64,000 nucleotides of DNA from Streptomyces rimosus (GTDB taxonomy: Bacteria; Actinomycetota; Actinomycetes; Streptomycetales; Streptomycetaceae): NCBI RefSeq assembly GCF_008704655.1, contig NZ_CP023688.1, forward strand, positions 8,058,501 through 8,122,500, read 5' to 3'. Below are positions 20,180 through 29,315 of this stretch, piece by piece (the stretch's first letter is position 1; each line of letters starts with the position of its first letter). The notes beneath the pieces are model-generated. The model was not told where the DNA came from and searched no databases. It saw only the letters and a program-made list of their open reading frames with translations. The position numbers were made by a program, and so were the translations under genes.

Positions 20180-21144
20180 TCAAGGCAGAGTGGTTCTACT
20201 GGCTCGTCGGCCTGAGCTTCCTGGTGATGGCCTCCCAGATGCTCACCGACCGCAGCAACCCCAAGCGCTTCGGCACCACCGCCTTCTGGGGCCTGCTCGG
20301 CGCCGGCTTCATCTACAGCAGCTGGGTGGTCGAGAAGAAGGCCCCCGCCGAACCGCTGGGCGCGGCCGTACTGGTCATGATCGTGCTGGCCGGCTTCGGG
20401 TTCACCGGGCGCGGCACGCCGCGCACCACCACGCCCGAGCAGCGCGAGGCGAGCGCCCTGAAGCTGGGCAACAAGCTGTTCGTGCCCGCGCTGGCCATCC
20501 CGGTCGTCGCGCTGCTGTGTGCGGTCGTCGTCAAGAAGCTCTCGATCGGCGGTGAGCCGATCCTCCAGGAGGGCAGCGAGACCATCCTCGGGCTCGGCAT
20601 CGGCGCCGTCGTCGCCCTCGTCGTCGGCATGATCATGCTGCGCGAGAAGCGGATAGCGGTGCCCGTGCAGGCCGGGCGCTCCATGCTGGAGGCGATGGGC
20701 TGGGCGATGCTGCTGCCGCAGCTGCTCGCCACCCTGGGCACCATCTTCCAGCTCTCCGGCGTCGGCACCCAGGTCGGCAAGGTGACCACCTCGATCCTGC
20801 CGAAGGACTCCCTGTACGTCGCGGTCATCGTCTACTGCGTCGGCATGGCCCTGTTCACCGTGATCATGGGCAACGCGTTCGCCGCCTTCCCGGTGATGAC
20901 CGCGGCCGTCGGCTGGCCGGTGCTCATCGAGCACTTCCACGGCAGCGCGCCCGCCGTCCTGGCCATCGGCATGCTCGCCGGGTTCTGCGGCACGCTGGTG
21001 ACCCCGATGGCGGCCAACTTCAACATCGTCCCGGCGGCCCTGCTGGAACTGAAGGACCAGTACGGCCCGATCAAGGCCCAACTCCCCACCGCGGGCATCC
21101 TGCTCGGCTGCAACATCGTGGTCATGGCCCTGTTCGCCTTCTGA
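20176..21144 (+). CDS. DUF979 membrane protein, predicted partner transporter subunit
   Basis: A 322-aa protein with about nine hydrophobic segments (for example WFYWLVGLSFLVMASQML, FVPALAIPVVALLCAVVV, AVIVYCVGMALFTVIMGNAF). A conserved end is LVTPMAANFNIVPAALLELK. The GTG start at 20176 overlaps the DUF969 stop (GTGA), which shows tight coupling and suggests a two-subunit permease. It is under the same operator-controlled promoter at 19385-19415. Confidence 0.85.
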   Translation: MIKAEWFYWLVGLSFLVMASQMLTDRSNPKRFGTTAFWGLLGAGFIYSSWVVEKKAPAEPLGAAVLVMIVLAGFGFTGRGTPRTTTPEQREASALKLGNKLFVPALAIPVVALLCAVVVKKLSIGGEPILQEGSETILGLGIGAVVALVVGMIMLREKRIAVPVQAGRSMLEAMGWAMLLPQLLATLGTIFQLSGVGTQVGKVTTSILPKDSLYVAVIVYCVGMALFTVIMGNAFAAFPVMTAAVGWPVLIEHFHGSAPAVLAIGMLAGFCGTLVTPMAANFNIVPAALLELKDQYGPIKAQLPTAGILLGCNIVVMALFAF

Positions 21145-21218
21145 CGTCCTCCTCCCGCCCCGCCCGTACCGCGCGCACCTCCTGGCAGGCGCGCACACAC
21201 GAACCACAGGAACAGCCC

Positions 21219-21872
21219 ATGACGCGGACGACCCGAGTCCTGCTCACCGGATTCGAACCCTTCGACGGCGAGCGCACCAACCCCTCCTGGGAGGCGGTGC
21301 GCGACGCCGCCGCCACCCCGCCCGACGGGCTGGAGATGGCCGCCGTCGAACTGCCCTGCGTCTTCGGGCGCTCGCGCACCGCGCTCCGCGAGGCCGTCGC
21401 GGCGCACGACCCCGACCTGGTGCTGTGCGTCGGACAGGCGGGCGGGCGCCCCGACCTGACCGTGGAACGGATCGCCGTCAACATCGACGACGCCCGCATC
21501 CCCGACGTCTCCGGCGCCCAGCCCATCGACGAGCCGGTCGTCCCCGGCGGCCCCGCCGCGTACTTCGCGGCGCTGCCCGTCAAGGCGTGCGTGGCCGCCG
21601 TGCGCGAGGCGGGACTGCCCGCCTCGGTCTCCAACACCGCCGGCACCTTCGTCTGCAACCACGTCTTCTACGACCTGATGCACCTGATCGCCATCGAGCG
21701 GCCCACGCTGCGCGGCGGCTTCGTGCACGTGCCGTACGCGCCCGGACAGGTCACCGGCCGGTCGCTGCCCTCACTCCCGGTGAGCGCCGTCGCCGAGGGG
21801 CTGCGTGTGATCGCTGCCACCGCCGCGCGCACAAATACGGACATCAAGGTCGTCGGCGGCGCCACGCACTGA
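21219..21872 (+). CDS. pcp: Pyroglutamyl-peptidase I (C15 cysteine peptidase)
   Basis: A 217-aa enzyme that removes N-terminal pyroglutamate from peptides in the cytosol. The start VLLTGFEPFDGERTNPSWEA is diagnostic. The catalytic triad is visible: E83 (in RPDLTVERIAVN), C146 (in NTAGTFVCNHVFYD) and H170 (in GGFVHVPYAPGQ), at the spacing of the family. It is third in the operon after the DUF969/DUF979 pair with a 74-nt gap. Released 5-oxoproline would then be converted to glutamate by PxpABC or the ATP-dependent 5-oxoprolinase in the same locus. Confidence 0.94.
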   Translation: MTRTTRVLLTGFEPFDGERTNPSWEAVRDAAATPPDGLEMAAVELPCVFGRSRTALREAVAAHDPDLVLCVGQAGGRPDLTVERIAVNIDDARIPDVSGAQPIDEPVVPGGPAAYFAALPVKACVAAVREAGLPASVSNTAGTFVCNHVFYDLMHLIAIERPTLRGGFVHVPYAPGQVTGRSLPSLPVSAVAEGLRVIAATAARTNTDIKVVGGATH

Positions 21873-21915
21873 CGCCGGAGCCCGTGCCGTTTCGTCCGTT
21901 GTCAGTGTGAGCGCC

Positions 21916-21928
21916 TACTCTGTGCGAC
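21916..21928 (+). promoter_or_regulatory. Probable -10 box for a leaderless transcript of the SMC-like cassette
   Basis: TACTCT (21916-21921) is followed by 7 nt and then the GTG start at 21929, with no ribosome site between. This is the usual geometry of leaderless Streptomyces transcripts. No clear -35 box is seen. Confidence 0.45.
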
Positions 21929-23470
21929 GTGACTTTTCCTGCTCCGGGGACCGCTGCGTCCCAGCTCAACGGCCCGGCCCGGCCCGAAGGCGCCACCCGG
22001 CCCGCGCCGGGCCCGGCCGCCGACGAGGGCCTGGCCCGCCGGCTGCGCGCCCTCGCGTGCACGGCCCCGCTGCACGACCTGGACACGCGCAAGGCCAACC
22101 TCGCCGGCGAGTACGGGGTGTATGCGATGGCGGAGGTGGCGCTCGCCGCCATCGACCTGGTCACCCTGCACATGGACTTCGACACCGGCGCCGACCACGA
22201 GCAGATAGTGGCCAGGCTGCTGCCGCGCGTCGCCGCGCAGGCCCCGCACCGCCCCGCCGCCGAGCACGAGCGCGTCGCCCGCTGGGTGCTGGAGAACCTC
22301 ATCAACGTCGGCAGCGTCGACCGCGGCTTCCGCGCCGTGTACGGCACCTTCGGCCCCGAGGGCGAGTACGTCCGCCGCGACTACGACTTCAAGCTCATCG
22401 AGGAGGTCCCCGGGCCCGGCGGCGGTGTCTACCTCCGTACGACCGACGAGGCCGTCAACGTCCTGGTCGGCGCGCTGGACACGGACGTGACGAGCGCCCA
22501 GATCGCCGCCGAGGTCAAGCTGGAGGTGCTGATCAGCCGCGGCCGGCTGGCGGACGCCCAGCTCGCCGCCGAGCAGGCCCGCTACCGCACCGTGCAGTAC
22601 GCCGAAACGCTGCGCCGCACCCTCGACGCCACCCGGCGCAACGTCCGCGCGGTGGACTGGCTGCGCGCCGTCCCCGACATGATCACCGAAGCCCTCGACC
22701 ATGTCGCCGAGCGCTACCGCCACGAGAACGCCATCCTCACCAACATCCGCAAGGCCCGCGACGAGGCCGAGGACCACGAGCACAAGCGCCGCGCCGCCGA
22801 GCTGGTCGACATCGTCAAGGACTGCATCCGCCGGCACACCCAGCTCCAGTCCCGGCTGCTGGAGGCCGGCCCGCTCTTCCGCGCCGAGCAGGACCGCCAG
22901 GCGTTCGCGCCGCCCGCGGGCCGCTCCGGCCTCGACCTGTACGGCCAGTTGGTCGCCCCGGTGCTGCCGCTGCCCGTGGAGCAGGCGATCCGGGTCACCG
23001 ACGCCTTCTTCGCGCGCGGCACCGGCTTTCGTACGGGCACTTCCGTACGGCTCGGCGACCTCGTCGGCCTGCTGTTCCAGCCGCCCGTCGAGCGCGAGCA
23101 CCTCGGCGCCGAGATGCCCGAGCCCGACCTGATCGCCACCCCGGACGACAGCCGCTTCTCCGAGGAGCAGCTCGAAGCGGCCACCGCGCTGCTCGACCTG
23201 CCCGCCGACGCGCCGCGCCGGCTGTCCGGCCTGCTGGCCGAGGCCCGCCGCAGCGACCCCGACCTGCCGTATCTGGTCGCCCTGATGGCGGTGCACGCGG
23301 CGAGCCCGCCGGTCGGCACCGCCTACCGCCAGGGTGAGCAGCAGCTGCTCTTCGCTGTCGACGACGGCACCGTGCTCGACGACCCGGAGTTCGGCGGCGC
23401 CGACCTGATCGTCGGCAAGGCCCTGCTGGACGCGGCGGGCATGGCGGCGGACCGCTCGGAGGTGGCGTGA
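21929..23470 (+). CDS. Kleisin-like subunit of an SMC-type complex (MukF / JetA-like)
   Basis: A 513-aa protein, first of three co-directional genes. Residues 1-35 are a proline-rich lead. About 40-130 is a compact helical/winged-helix region (EYGVYAMAEVALAAIDLVTL), followed by YVRRDYDFKLIEEV. The middle (VYLRTTDEAVNVLVGALDTD, EVKLEVLISRGRLADAQLAA, EQARYRTVQYAETLRRTLDA) is a helical bundle of the kind that binds SMC necks in MukF and Wadjet JetA. The C-terminal third resembles a second winged helix. The identification rests on gene order, lengths and fold pattern rather than a strong single motif. The GTG at 21929 has no ribosome site, so the transcript may be leaderless. Confidence 0.65.
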   Translation: MTFPAPGTAASQLNGPARPEGATRPAPGPAADEGLARRLRALACTAPLHDLDTRKANLAGEYGVYAMAEVALAAIDLVTLHMDFDTGADHEQIVARLLPRVAAQAPHRPAAEHERVARWVLENLINVGSVDRGFRAVYGTFGPEGEYVRRDYDFKLIEEVPGPGGGVYLRTTDEAVNVLVGALDTDVTSAQIAAEVKLEVLISRGRLADAQLAAEQARYRTVQYAETLRRTLDATRRNVRAVDWLRAVPDMITEALDHVAERYRHENAILTNIRKARDEAEDHEHKRRAAELVDIVKDCIRRHTQLQSRLLEAGPLFRAEQDRQAFAPPAGRSGLDLYGQLVAPVLPLPVEQAIRVTDAFFARGTGFRTGTSVRLGDLVGLLFQPPVEREHLGAEMPEPDLIATPDDSRFSEEQLEAATALLDLPADAPRRLSGLLAEARRSDPDLPYLVALMAVHAASPPVGTAYRQGEQQLLFAVDDGTVLDDPEFGGADLIVGKALLDAAGMAADRSEVA

Positions 23471-23543
23471 TGCCGGCCGGGCGGAGCGCGCACAGGACGT
23501 CAACGGCAGGGCGTCACAAGGAAGTTGTCTTGGAGGTACGGGC

Positions 23544-24497
23544 GTGAGTGAGTACGGAACCGGTGCTGGGGACGGCGCCGAGGCCCCGGCGCAGGGGGAC
23601 CTGACCGGCGCGGCGGACCATCCGGCCTGGTCCGCGCCCGGACCCGGCCCGGCCGAGCCCGCGGGCCCCGCACCCGTGACGCCCGCCGACGCCGCGGACG
23701 CCGCCCGCCTCGTCTCCTTCGGGCTCCAGCCCAAGCTGCTGCCCGCCCGCGACGCCGAATACGGCGAACTGCTCCGCAGGTATCGCGACGAGCCCGCGTT
23801 CGCGCGCCTGGCCGACGCCGTCGCCACCGGGCTCGGCCTGGTCGTCCTGGAGGTGTCGCCGCGCGTCGGCATGGCCGTCACCGCCGACGAGGACTCCGTC
23901 TTCGCCGTACGGATGGGCGACTACGCCCGCCGCGCCTCCGCCGACTCCGCCGACCGCTTCCTGCACGGCCTGGCCCACCTCGCCGTCGCCGCGCTGGCCT
24001 TCCCCCGCCCCGAGGACCTCGCCGACGACGGCTACATCGGCCGTATCACCGTCAACGGCGTGGACGCCTTCGTCCGGCAGGCGTGCCGCCGCCTGGAGGA
24101 GCGCGCCGAGGAGCAGGGCGAGAACACCGACCCGGCCACCGACGCGCCCGGCCTCGAAGCCGCCTGGCGGACGTACGCGCGGCGCAGCGCGACCGGTGCC
24201 ACCAAGGACGCGCGACGGCTCGCCGGTTCGACCACCGGCATCATCGCCAAGGCCGTCGCCTTCCTCGTCGACTCCGGCTTCCTCCAGCGCACCGGCGACG
24301 ACGCCGGCGGCGCCTACCGCACCACCGCCCGCTACCAGCTCCAGGTGCGCGACATGGCGGGCAGCGCCGCCATGGCCGAGCTGCTGGAGCTGGGCGTGGT
24401 CCCCGTCAGCGACGGCGGCGCCACCCTGCTGCCCGCCGAGGACACCGACGACCTGGAGCTGGTCTCCGACGCGGGACTGCCCTTCCACTCCTCCTGA
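23544..24497 (+). CDS. Winged-helix accessory subunit (MukE / JetB-like)
   Basis: A 317-aa protein starting at GTG 23544 with GGAGG about 7 nt upstream. After an acidic, proline-rich lead of about 50 residues comes LLRRYRDEPAFARLADAVAT, a strand-rich segment (LVVLEVSPRVGMAVTADED), then two helical regions. Near the end, IIAKAVAFLVDSGFLQRTGD and AYRTTARYQLQVRDMAG read as a winged helix with its wing. Position between the kleisin-like and SMC-like genes and the length match MukE/JetB/DUF6063-type subunits. The family assignment is an inference from these features. Confidence 0.62.
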   Translation: MSEYGTGAGDGAEAPAQGDLTGAADHPAWSAPGPGPAEPAGPAPVTPADAADAARLVSFGLQPKLLPARDAEYGELLRRYRDEPAFARLADAVATGLGLVVLEVSPRVGMAVTADEDSVFAVRMGDYARRASADSADRFLHGLAHLAVAALAFPRPEDLADDGYIGRITVNGVDAFVRQACRRLEERAEEQGENTDPATDAPGLEAAWRTYARRSATGATKDARRLAGSTTGIIAKAVAFLVDSGFLQRTGDDAGGAYRTTARYQLQVRDMAGSAAMAELLELGVVPVSDGGATLLPAEDTDDLELVSDAGLPFHSS

Positions 24498-24578
24498 CCG
24501 CCCGGGGCCGGGCGCACCGGCCCCACCGACCTCCCGTCCACCGACCACCGTCCGCCCACACAACGAGAGTCCGCCGCC

Positions 24579-27500
24579 ATGTACGAGCTGTCCCGGGTCC
24601 GCCTCTACTCCATCGGGCCCGCCGGTGCGCGCTACGCCGACACCGTGCTGGACCTGCGGGGAGTCGGCGCACCGGTGCCCGATCCGGCCCCGGCGCAGGC
24701 GGACTTCTTCGAGGACGAGCCGGTCGGCCCGCCGCGCCGGCCCGCCCCCGCCGGCGTCCTCTTCCTGGAGAACGGCGGCGGCAAGTCCGTCCTGCTCAAG
24801 CTGATCTTCTCGGTGATGCTGCCGGGCCACCGCAACACGCTCGGCGGCGCCAGCTCCGGCGTGCTGCGCAAGTTCCTGCTCGCCGACGACTGCGGCCATG
24901 TCGCCCTGGAGTGGCAGCACACCCTCACCGGCGAGTCCATCGTGGTCGGCAAGGTCAGCGAGTGGCGCGGCCGGCAGGTCTCCAACGACCCGCGCAAGTT
25001 CGCCGAGGCGTGGTACAGCTTCCGGCCCGGCCCCGGCATGAGCCTGGACTCGCTGCCGGTCGCCGAGGCCACCGTCGTACGGCCGCGCGGTGAGCCGGCG
25101 GAGGGCGCCTCGGGGGCCCGGGGCCGCCGCCGTACGATGAAGGGCTTCCGCGACGCCCTGGTCGAGGCCGGCAAGAACTACCCCAACCTGGACGTCTCCT
25201 GGGTCGAGATCCACGAGCGGTGGAACGAGCACCTCGGCGAACTGGGCCTGGACCCCGAACTCTTCCGCTACCAGCGGGAGATGAACGCCGACGAGGGCGA
25301 GGCGGCCGGCCTCTTCGCGGTCAAGAACGACTCCGACTTCACCGACCTGCTGCTGCGCGCGGTCACCGACACCCGCGACACCGACGGGCTCGCCGACCTC
25401 GTGCACGGCTTCGCGCACAAGCTGGGCCGCCGCGCCGAGCTGACCGCCGAGCGCGACTTCACCGCCGGCTCGCTGGACCTGCTGTCCCGCATCGCGGACG
25501 CCGCCGAGCAGCGCGAGACCGCCCGTGACGTGCACGCCGGCGCCGAACGCCGCACCCGTACCCTCGCCCAGCGGCTGCACGCCCGCGGCACCGAGGAGCG
25601 CGGCCGGGCCGCCGAGTTCGCCGAGCAGGTCGCCACCGCCGCGCACGCGGTCACCGACGCCGAGCGGGTGCGCGAGCGCCGCGCCCTGATCTCCGCCGAG
25701 ATCGCCTACCGGCACGCCTCGCTCGCGCTGGCCGCCGCCGAGAAGGGCGCCGCGGCCCAGCGCCGCGAGCTGAACGACGCCCGTACGCTGCACTCCGCCT
25801 GGCAGGCCGCCGAAACGGTGCTGCGCCACCGCGTCGCCGCCGACCGGGCCACCCGTGTCGCCGCCGCGATCCGCGAGGCCGAGCGGGACGCGGCCCCCGC
25901 GCTCGCCGCCCGTTCGAAGGCCGCCGGTGAGCTGGTGCGCGCCCTCCAGGCCGCCGCCGACGTCAGCGAGGGCATCGCCAACGAGCAGGAGGAACGCTCC
26001 GCCGCCCTCCAGGAGACCAGCGACACCGCGCACCGCGACGCCACCGCCGCCGCCACCCACGCCCAGCGCGCCCGCAGTGAGGCCGAACACCTCAAGCAGC
26101 GGCTCGCCGAGGTCGAGCAGGAGACCGCCGAGGCCGTCAAGGCCGGCTGGCTCGACGACTCGGCGCCGGACGCCGACCCGGCCCGCGCCGCGCTCGCCGC
26201 CGCGGACGCGGAGAAATCCACGGTCGAGGGCTGGGACGCGGCGCGCGAGGCCGCGACCGGCGCCGCCGACCGGGCCCGGGAGGCCGCCACCCGGCTCGCC
26301 GCCGCCGAACTGGCCGCGGCCCGCGCCGAGGACGCCGCCCAGGCCGCGGAGCGGGCGTACGAGGCCGAGCGCCGGGCCGCCGAGTCGATCGGCGCCGAGC
26401 AGCGGCTCGCCGACCTGCTGGGACTGCCGCAGGCGGTGCCCAAGGCGGGCGTGCCCGGCCCCCGTTCGGGACAGCCCGCGGACACCGCGGAGGAATCCCG
26501 CGTCCGCCGCCCCGCCTCCGAGGGCCCCCTGACCGCCGAAGAACTCGACCGCAACGCCGACGACCTGCGCGAACTGCTCGACGAGAGCGTGGCCTCCGCC
26601 GAGCGCCAGCTCTTCGACCTGCGCACCGCCGCCGCCGATGACGCCCGCATCCTCGGCGCGCTGGGCGACGGCGGCCTGCTGCCGCCGGGTCCCGATGTGC
26701 TGGCCGCCGTCGAGTACCTGGGCGAGCACGGCGTCCCCGCGCTGCCCGGCTGGCGCTATCTGGCCCAGTCCGTCGACCCCGCCGACCACAACCGCGTGCT
26801 GGCAGCCCGCCCCGAGCTGGTCGACGGCGTGATCATCACCGACCCGGAGACCCACGCACGGGCCCGGGACGTGCTCGCGCAGGCCGCGCTGCTGCCCCGC
26901 TCCACCGTCGCCGTCGGCACCGCCGCGGCCCTCCTCGCACCCACCCCCGCGCCGGACGCCCAGGACAGCGGAGTCTTCCTCGTCCCGCCGAACCCGGCCA
27001 TGCACGACGAGTCCGCCGCCGACGAGGAGCGCCAGGCGCTGCGGGCGCGCGCCATAGAGCGCGACGAGGAGATCCGCGCCCTGGCCGCCCGGCTGGCCGG
27101 TGACCGCGCGCTGGCCGCCCGCCTCTCCTCCTGGCGTACGGGCTGTCCGCCCGGCCGCCTCGCCGAACTGGCCACCGCCGCCGAGGAAGCCCGTACGGCC
27201 GCGGACACCGCCGCCGCCGAGCTGGCCGAGGTGCGTGCGGTACGGGCCGAGGCCGACGAGGAGGCCGCCGAAGCCGCGCGCGTGCGCGACCAGCGGCAGG
27301 AGGCCGCGCAGCGCGCCCGCCGGGTCGCCGACGCCCTCGCCGGGCTGGCCCACCGGCTGCGCGAGCGCGCCAACTGGCAGGCCCGGCTGCGTGAACTCGC
27401 CGACGAGAGTGCCGAGTTGGAAGCACGCGCCGAGGAGTGCGTGGACCGGGCGCGGGCCGCCGACGAGGACCGCCGCACCGCCCAGCGCGCCGCCGACGAC

Positions 27501-29315
27501 GCCCGGCGCACGGCCCACGCGCTGCGCGCCGAGCGCGCCGAGATCGCGGGCGTGCCCGACGACATCGGCGAGGACGGCACCGAGCCCGCCGCCGCCTCCC
27601 TGCCCGCGCTCCGCGAGGCGTACCGCGCCGCCTCCCAGCTCTACGAAAAGGTGGGCGTCGGCGCCGACCTGCGCGCCGAACAGGCCCGCGCGGAAGGCGA
27701 CGAGAGCGCCGCGCTGGCCGAGCTGAACCGTCTCACCAACAAGGTGCGCACGCGCGCCGAACAGCTCCTGGAGAGTCCGGACGCCGCCGACGGCCCGTCC
27801 CGGCAGGCCGCCGCCGCCCGCGCCGAGGCCCTGGTCTCCCGGCTGGAGTCGCGCGCCTCGGCCGCCAGCGAACAGCTCGGCCGCCTGCGCGGCGAGGCCG
27901 AGCGGCTCGCCCCGGCCGACGGTGAGGCGCACACCGAGCTGCCCGAGGACATGATCCCCGCCGACGCGGACCGCGCCAAGGAACTGCTGCGCACCGCGAA
28001 CGCCGAACTGGCCACCGCCGACGACGCGCTGGAGACCGCCCGCGCCACCCACACCGAGCTGCTGCGCGCCCACCGCGCCGCCGAGGACGCCGCCACCGGC
28101 TTCGACGAGATCGCCGCCATGCTGCGCGATCTGCTGCGCGATACCCAGGAGGACGAGGGCGAGCGCCCCGAGCCGTACGCCGGGCGCCTGGAGGACGCGC
28201 GGCAGGCCGCTGCCGAGTCCCGCCGTTCGCTGCGCGGCTGCGCGAGCGATCTGTCGGCGGCCGAGTCGGCGGTCCGCGAGGCCAGCGACGTGCTCGTGCG
28301 CCACGCCAACTCCACCAAGTACGAGCAGGTCCGCACGCCCGCCCGGCAGCAGATCCGCGAACTGCCCGCGGCGGCGCTGCCCGACCACGCCGCCAAGTGG
28401 GCCGACGCCTTCGCGCCCCGCCTGCGGGTGCTCACCGACGAGCTGGAGCAGCTGGAGCGCAACCGCGACAGCATCGTGGACCGGCTGCGCGGCCTGGTGG
28501 AATCGTCGCTGGCGACGCTCCGCTCCGCCCAGCGGCTCTCCCAGCTGCCCGGGGGCCTGGGGGAGTGGTCCGGGCAGGAGTTCCTGCGCATCCGCTTCGA
28601 CGACCCGGACCAGGCCACGCTCACCGAGCGGCTGGGCGAGGTGATCGACGAGGCCACCCGCTCGGCGGTCAAGAAGAACAGCGATCTGCGCCGGGACGGC
28701 ATGTCCCTGCTGCTGCGCGGTGTCAGCGCGGCGCTCCAGCCGCGCGGCGTGGCGGTGGAGATCCTCAAGCCGGACGCGGTGCTGCGCGCCGAGCGCGTCC
28801 CGGTCGGGCAGATGGGCGACGTGTTCTCCGGCGGCCAGCTGCTGACCGCGGCCATCGCCCTGTACTGCACCATGGCGGCGCTGCGCAGCAACGACCGCGG
28901 CCGCGACAAGCAGCGGCACGCCGGCACGCTGTTCCTGGACAACCCCATCGGCCGTGCCAACGCGACGTATCTGCTGGAGCTCCAGCGCGCCGTCGCCGAC
29001 GCGCTGGGCGTCCAGCTGCTCTACACCACCGGCCTCTTCGACACCACCGCACTTGCCGAGTTCCCGCTGGTCATCCGCCTGCGCAACGACGCGGACCTGC
29101 GGGCCGGGCTGAAGTACATCAGCGTCGAGGAGCACTTGCGCCCCGGTCTGCCGCAGCAGGACCCGGATGCGGAGCCGGTGCACGGGCAGATCACGGCGAC
29201 GCGGATGTACCGCCGTCCCGAGGACGAGCGGGCGCAGGACCGGCCGGAGTCCCCTGAGCCTCAGGAGAACCAGGAGGCTCGGGAGCATCCGGAGCCTCCG
29301 ACAGCAGCCGAATGA
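24579..29315 (+). CDS. SMC-like coiled-coil ATPase (MukB / JetC-like) with unusual Walker B
   Basis: A 1578-aa protein with split ATPase head. Walker A is ENGGGKS at residues 64-70 (LFLENGGGKSVLLKL). Residues about 280-1400 are long Ala/Glu/Arg heptad-rich coiled coil with a central globular break at about 680-830 (hinge region, with PPGPDVLAAVEYLGEHGVPA). The C-terminal head has the ABC signature FSGGQ (1416-1420) and the Walker B strand TLFLDNPIGRAN, where D1454 is followed by N1455 instead of the usual catalytic glutamate. Such ATPases load on DNA with kleisin and winged-helix partners, here the two preceding genes. No JetD/MksG nuclease gene is adjacent. The last 125 bp overlap the convergent Rieske gene and encode a Pro/Glu-rich tail. 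Confidence 0.8.
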   Translation: MYELSRVRLYSIGPAGARYADTVLDLRGVGAPVPDPAPAQADFFEDEPVGPPRRPAPAGVLFLENGGGKSVLLKLIFSVMLPGHRNTLGGASSGVLRKFLLADDCGHVALEWQHTLTGESIVVGKVSEWRGRQVSNDPRKFAEAWYSFRPGPGMSLDSLPVAEATVVRPRGEPAEGASGARGRRRTMKGFRDALVEAGKNYPNLDVSWVEIHERWNEHLGELGLDPELFRYQREMNADEGEAAGLFAVKNDSDFTDLLLRAVTDTRDTDGLADLVHGFAHKLGRRAELTAERDFTAGSLDLLSRIADAAEQRETARDVHAGAERRTRTLAQRLHARGTEERGRAAEFAEQVATAAHAVTDAERVRERRALISAEIAYRHASLALAAAEKGAAAQRRELNDARTLHSAWQAAETVLRHRVAADRATRVAAAIREAERDAAPALAARSKAAGELVRALQAAADVSEGIANEQEERSAALQETSDTAHRDATAAATHAQRARSEAEHLKQRLAEVEQETAEAVKAGWLDDSAPDADPARAALAAADAEKSTVEGWDAAREAATGAADRAREAATRLAAAELAAARAEDAAQAAERAYEAERRAAESIGAEQRLADLLGLPQAVPKAGVPGPRSGQPADTAEESRVRRPASEGPLTAEELDRNADDLRELLDESVASAERQLFDLRTAAADDARILGALGDGGLLPPGPDVLAAVEYLGEHGVPALPGWRYLAQSVDPADHNRVLAARPELVDGVIITDPETHARARDVLAQAALLPRSTVAVGTAAALLAPTPAPDAQDSGVFLVPPNPAMHDESAADEERQALRARAIERDEEIRALAARLAGDRALAARLSSWRTGCPPGRLAELATAAEEARTAADTAAAELAEVRAVRAEADEEAAEAARVRDQRQEAAQRARRVADALAGLAHRLRERANWQARLRELADESAELEARAEECVDRARAADEDRRTAQRAADDARRTAHALRAERAEIAGVPDDIGEDGTEPAAASLPALREAYRAASQLYEKVGVGADLRAEQARAEGDESAALAELNRLTNKVRTRAEQLLESPDAADGPSRQAAAARAEALVSRLESRASAASEQLGRLRGEAERLAPADGEAHTELPEDMIPADADRAKELLRTANAELATADDALETARATHTELLRAHRAAEDAATGFDEIAAMLRDLLRDTQEDEGERPEPYAGRLEDARQAAAESRRSLRGCASDLSAAESAVREASDVLVRHANSTKYEQVRTPARQQIRELPAAALPDHAAKWADAFAPRLRVLTDELEQLERNRDSIVDRLRGLVESSLATLRSAQRLSQLPGGLGEWSGQEFLRIRFDDPDQATLTERLGEVIDEATRSAVKKNSDLRRDGMSLLLRGVSAALQPRGVAVEILKPDAVLRAERVPVGQMGDVFSGGQLLTAAIALYCTMAALRSNDRGRDKQRHAGTLFLDNPIGRANATYLLELQRAVADALGVQLLYTTGLFDTTALAEFPLVIRLRNDADLRAGLKYISVEEHLRPGLPQQDPDAEPVHGQITATRMYRRPEDERAQDRPESPEPQENQEAREHPEPPTAAE

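Noticed and set aside
23514..29288. A 1924-codon open frame on the minus strand across the SMC-like cassette
   Set aside because: It is the mirror of high-GC coding DNA. It is low-complexity, rich in G, A and R, has no domain motifs, and the plus strand carries Walker, signature and winged-helix motifs.
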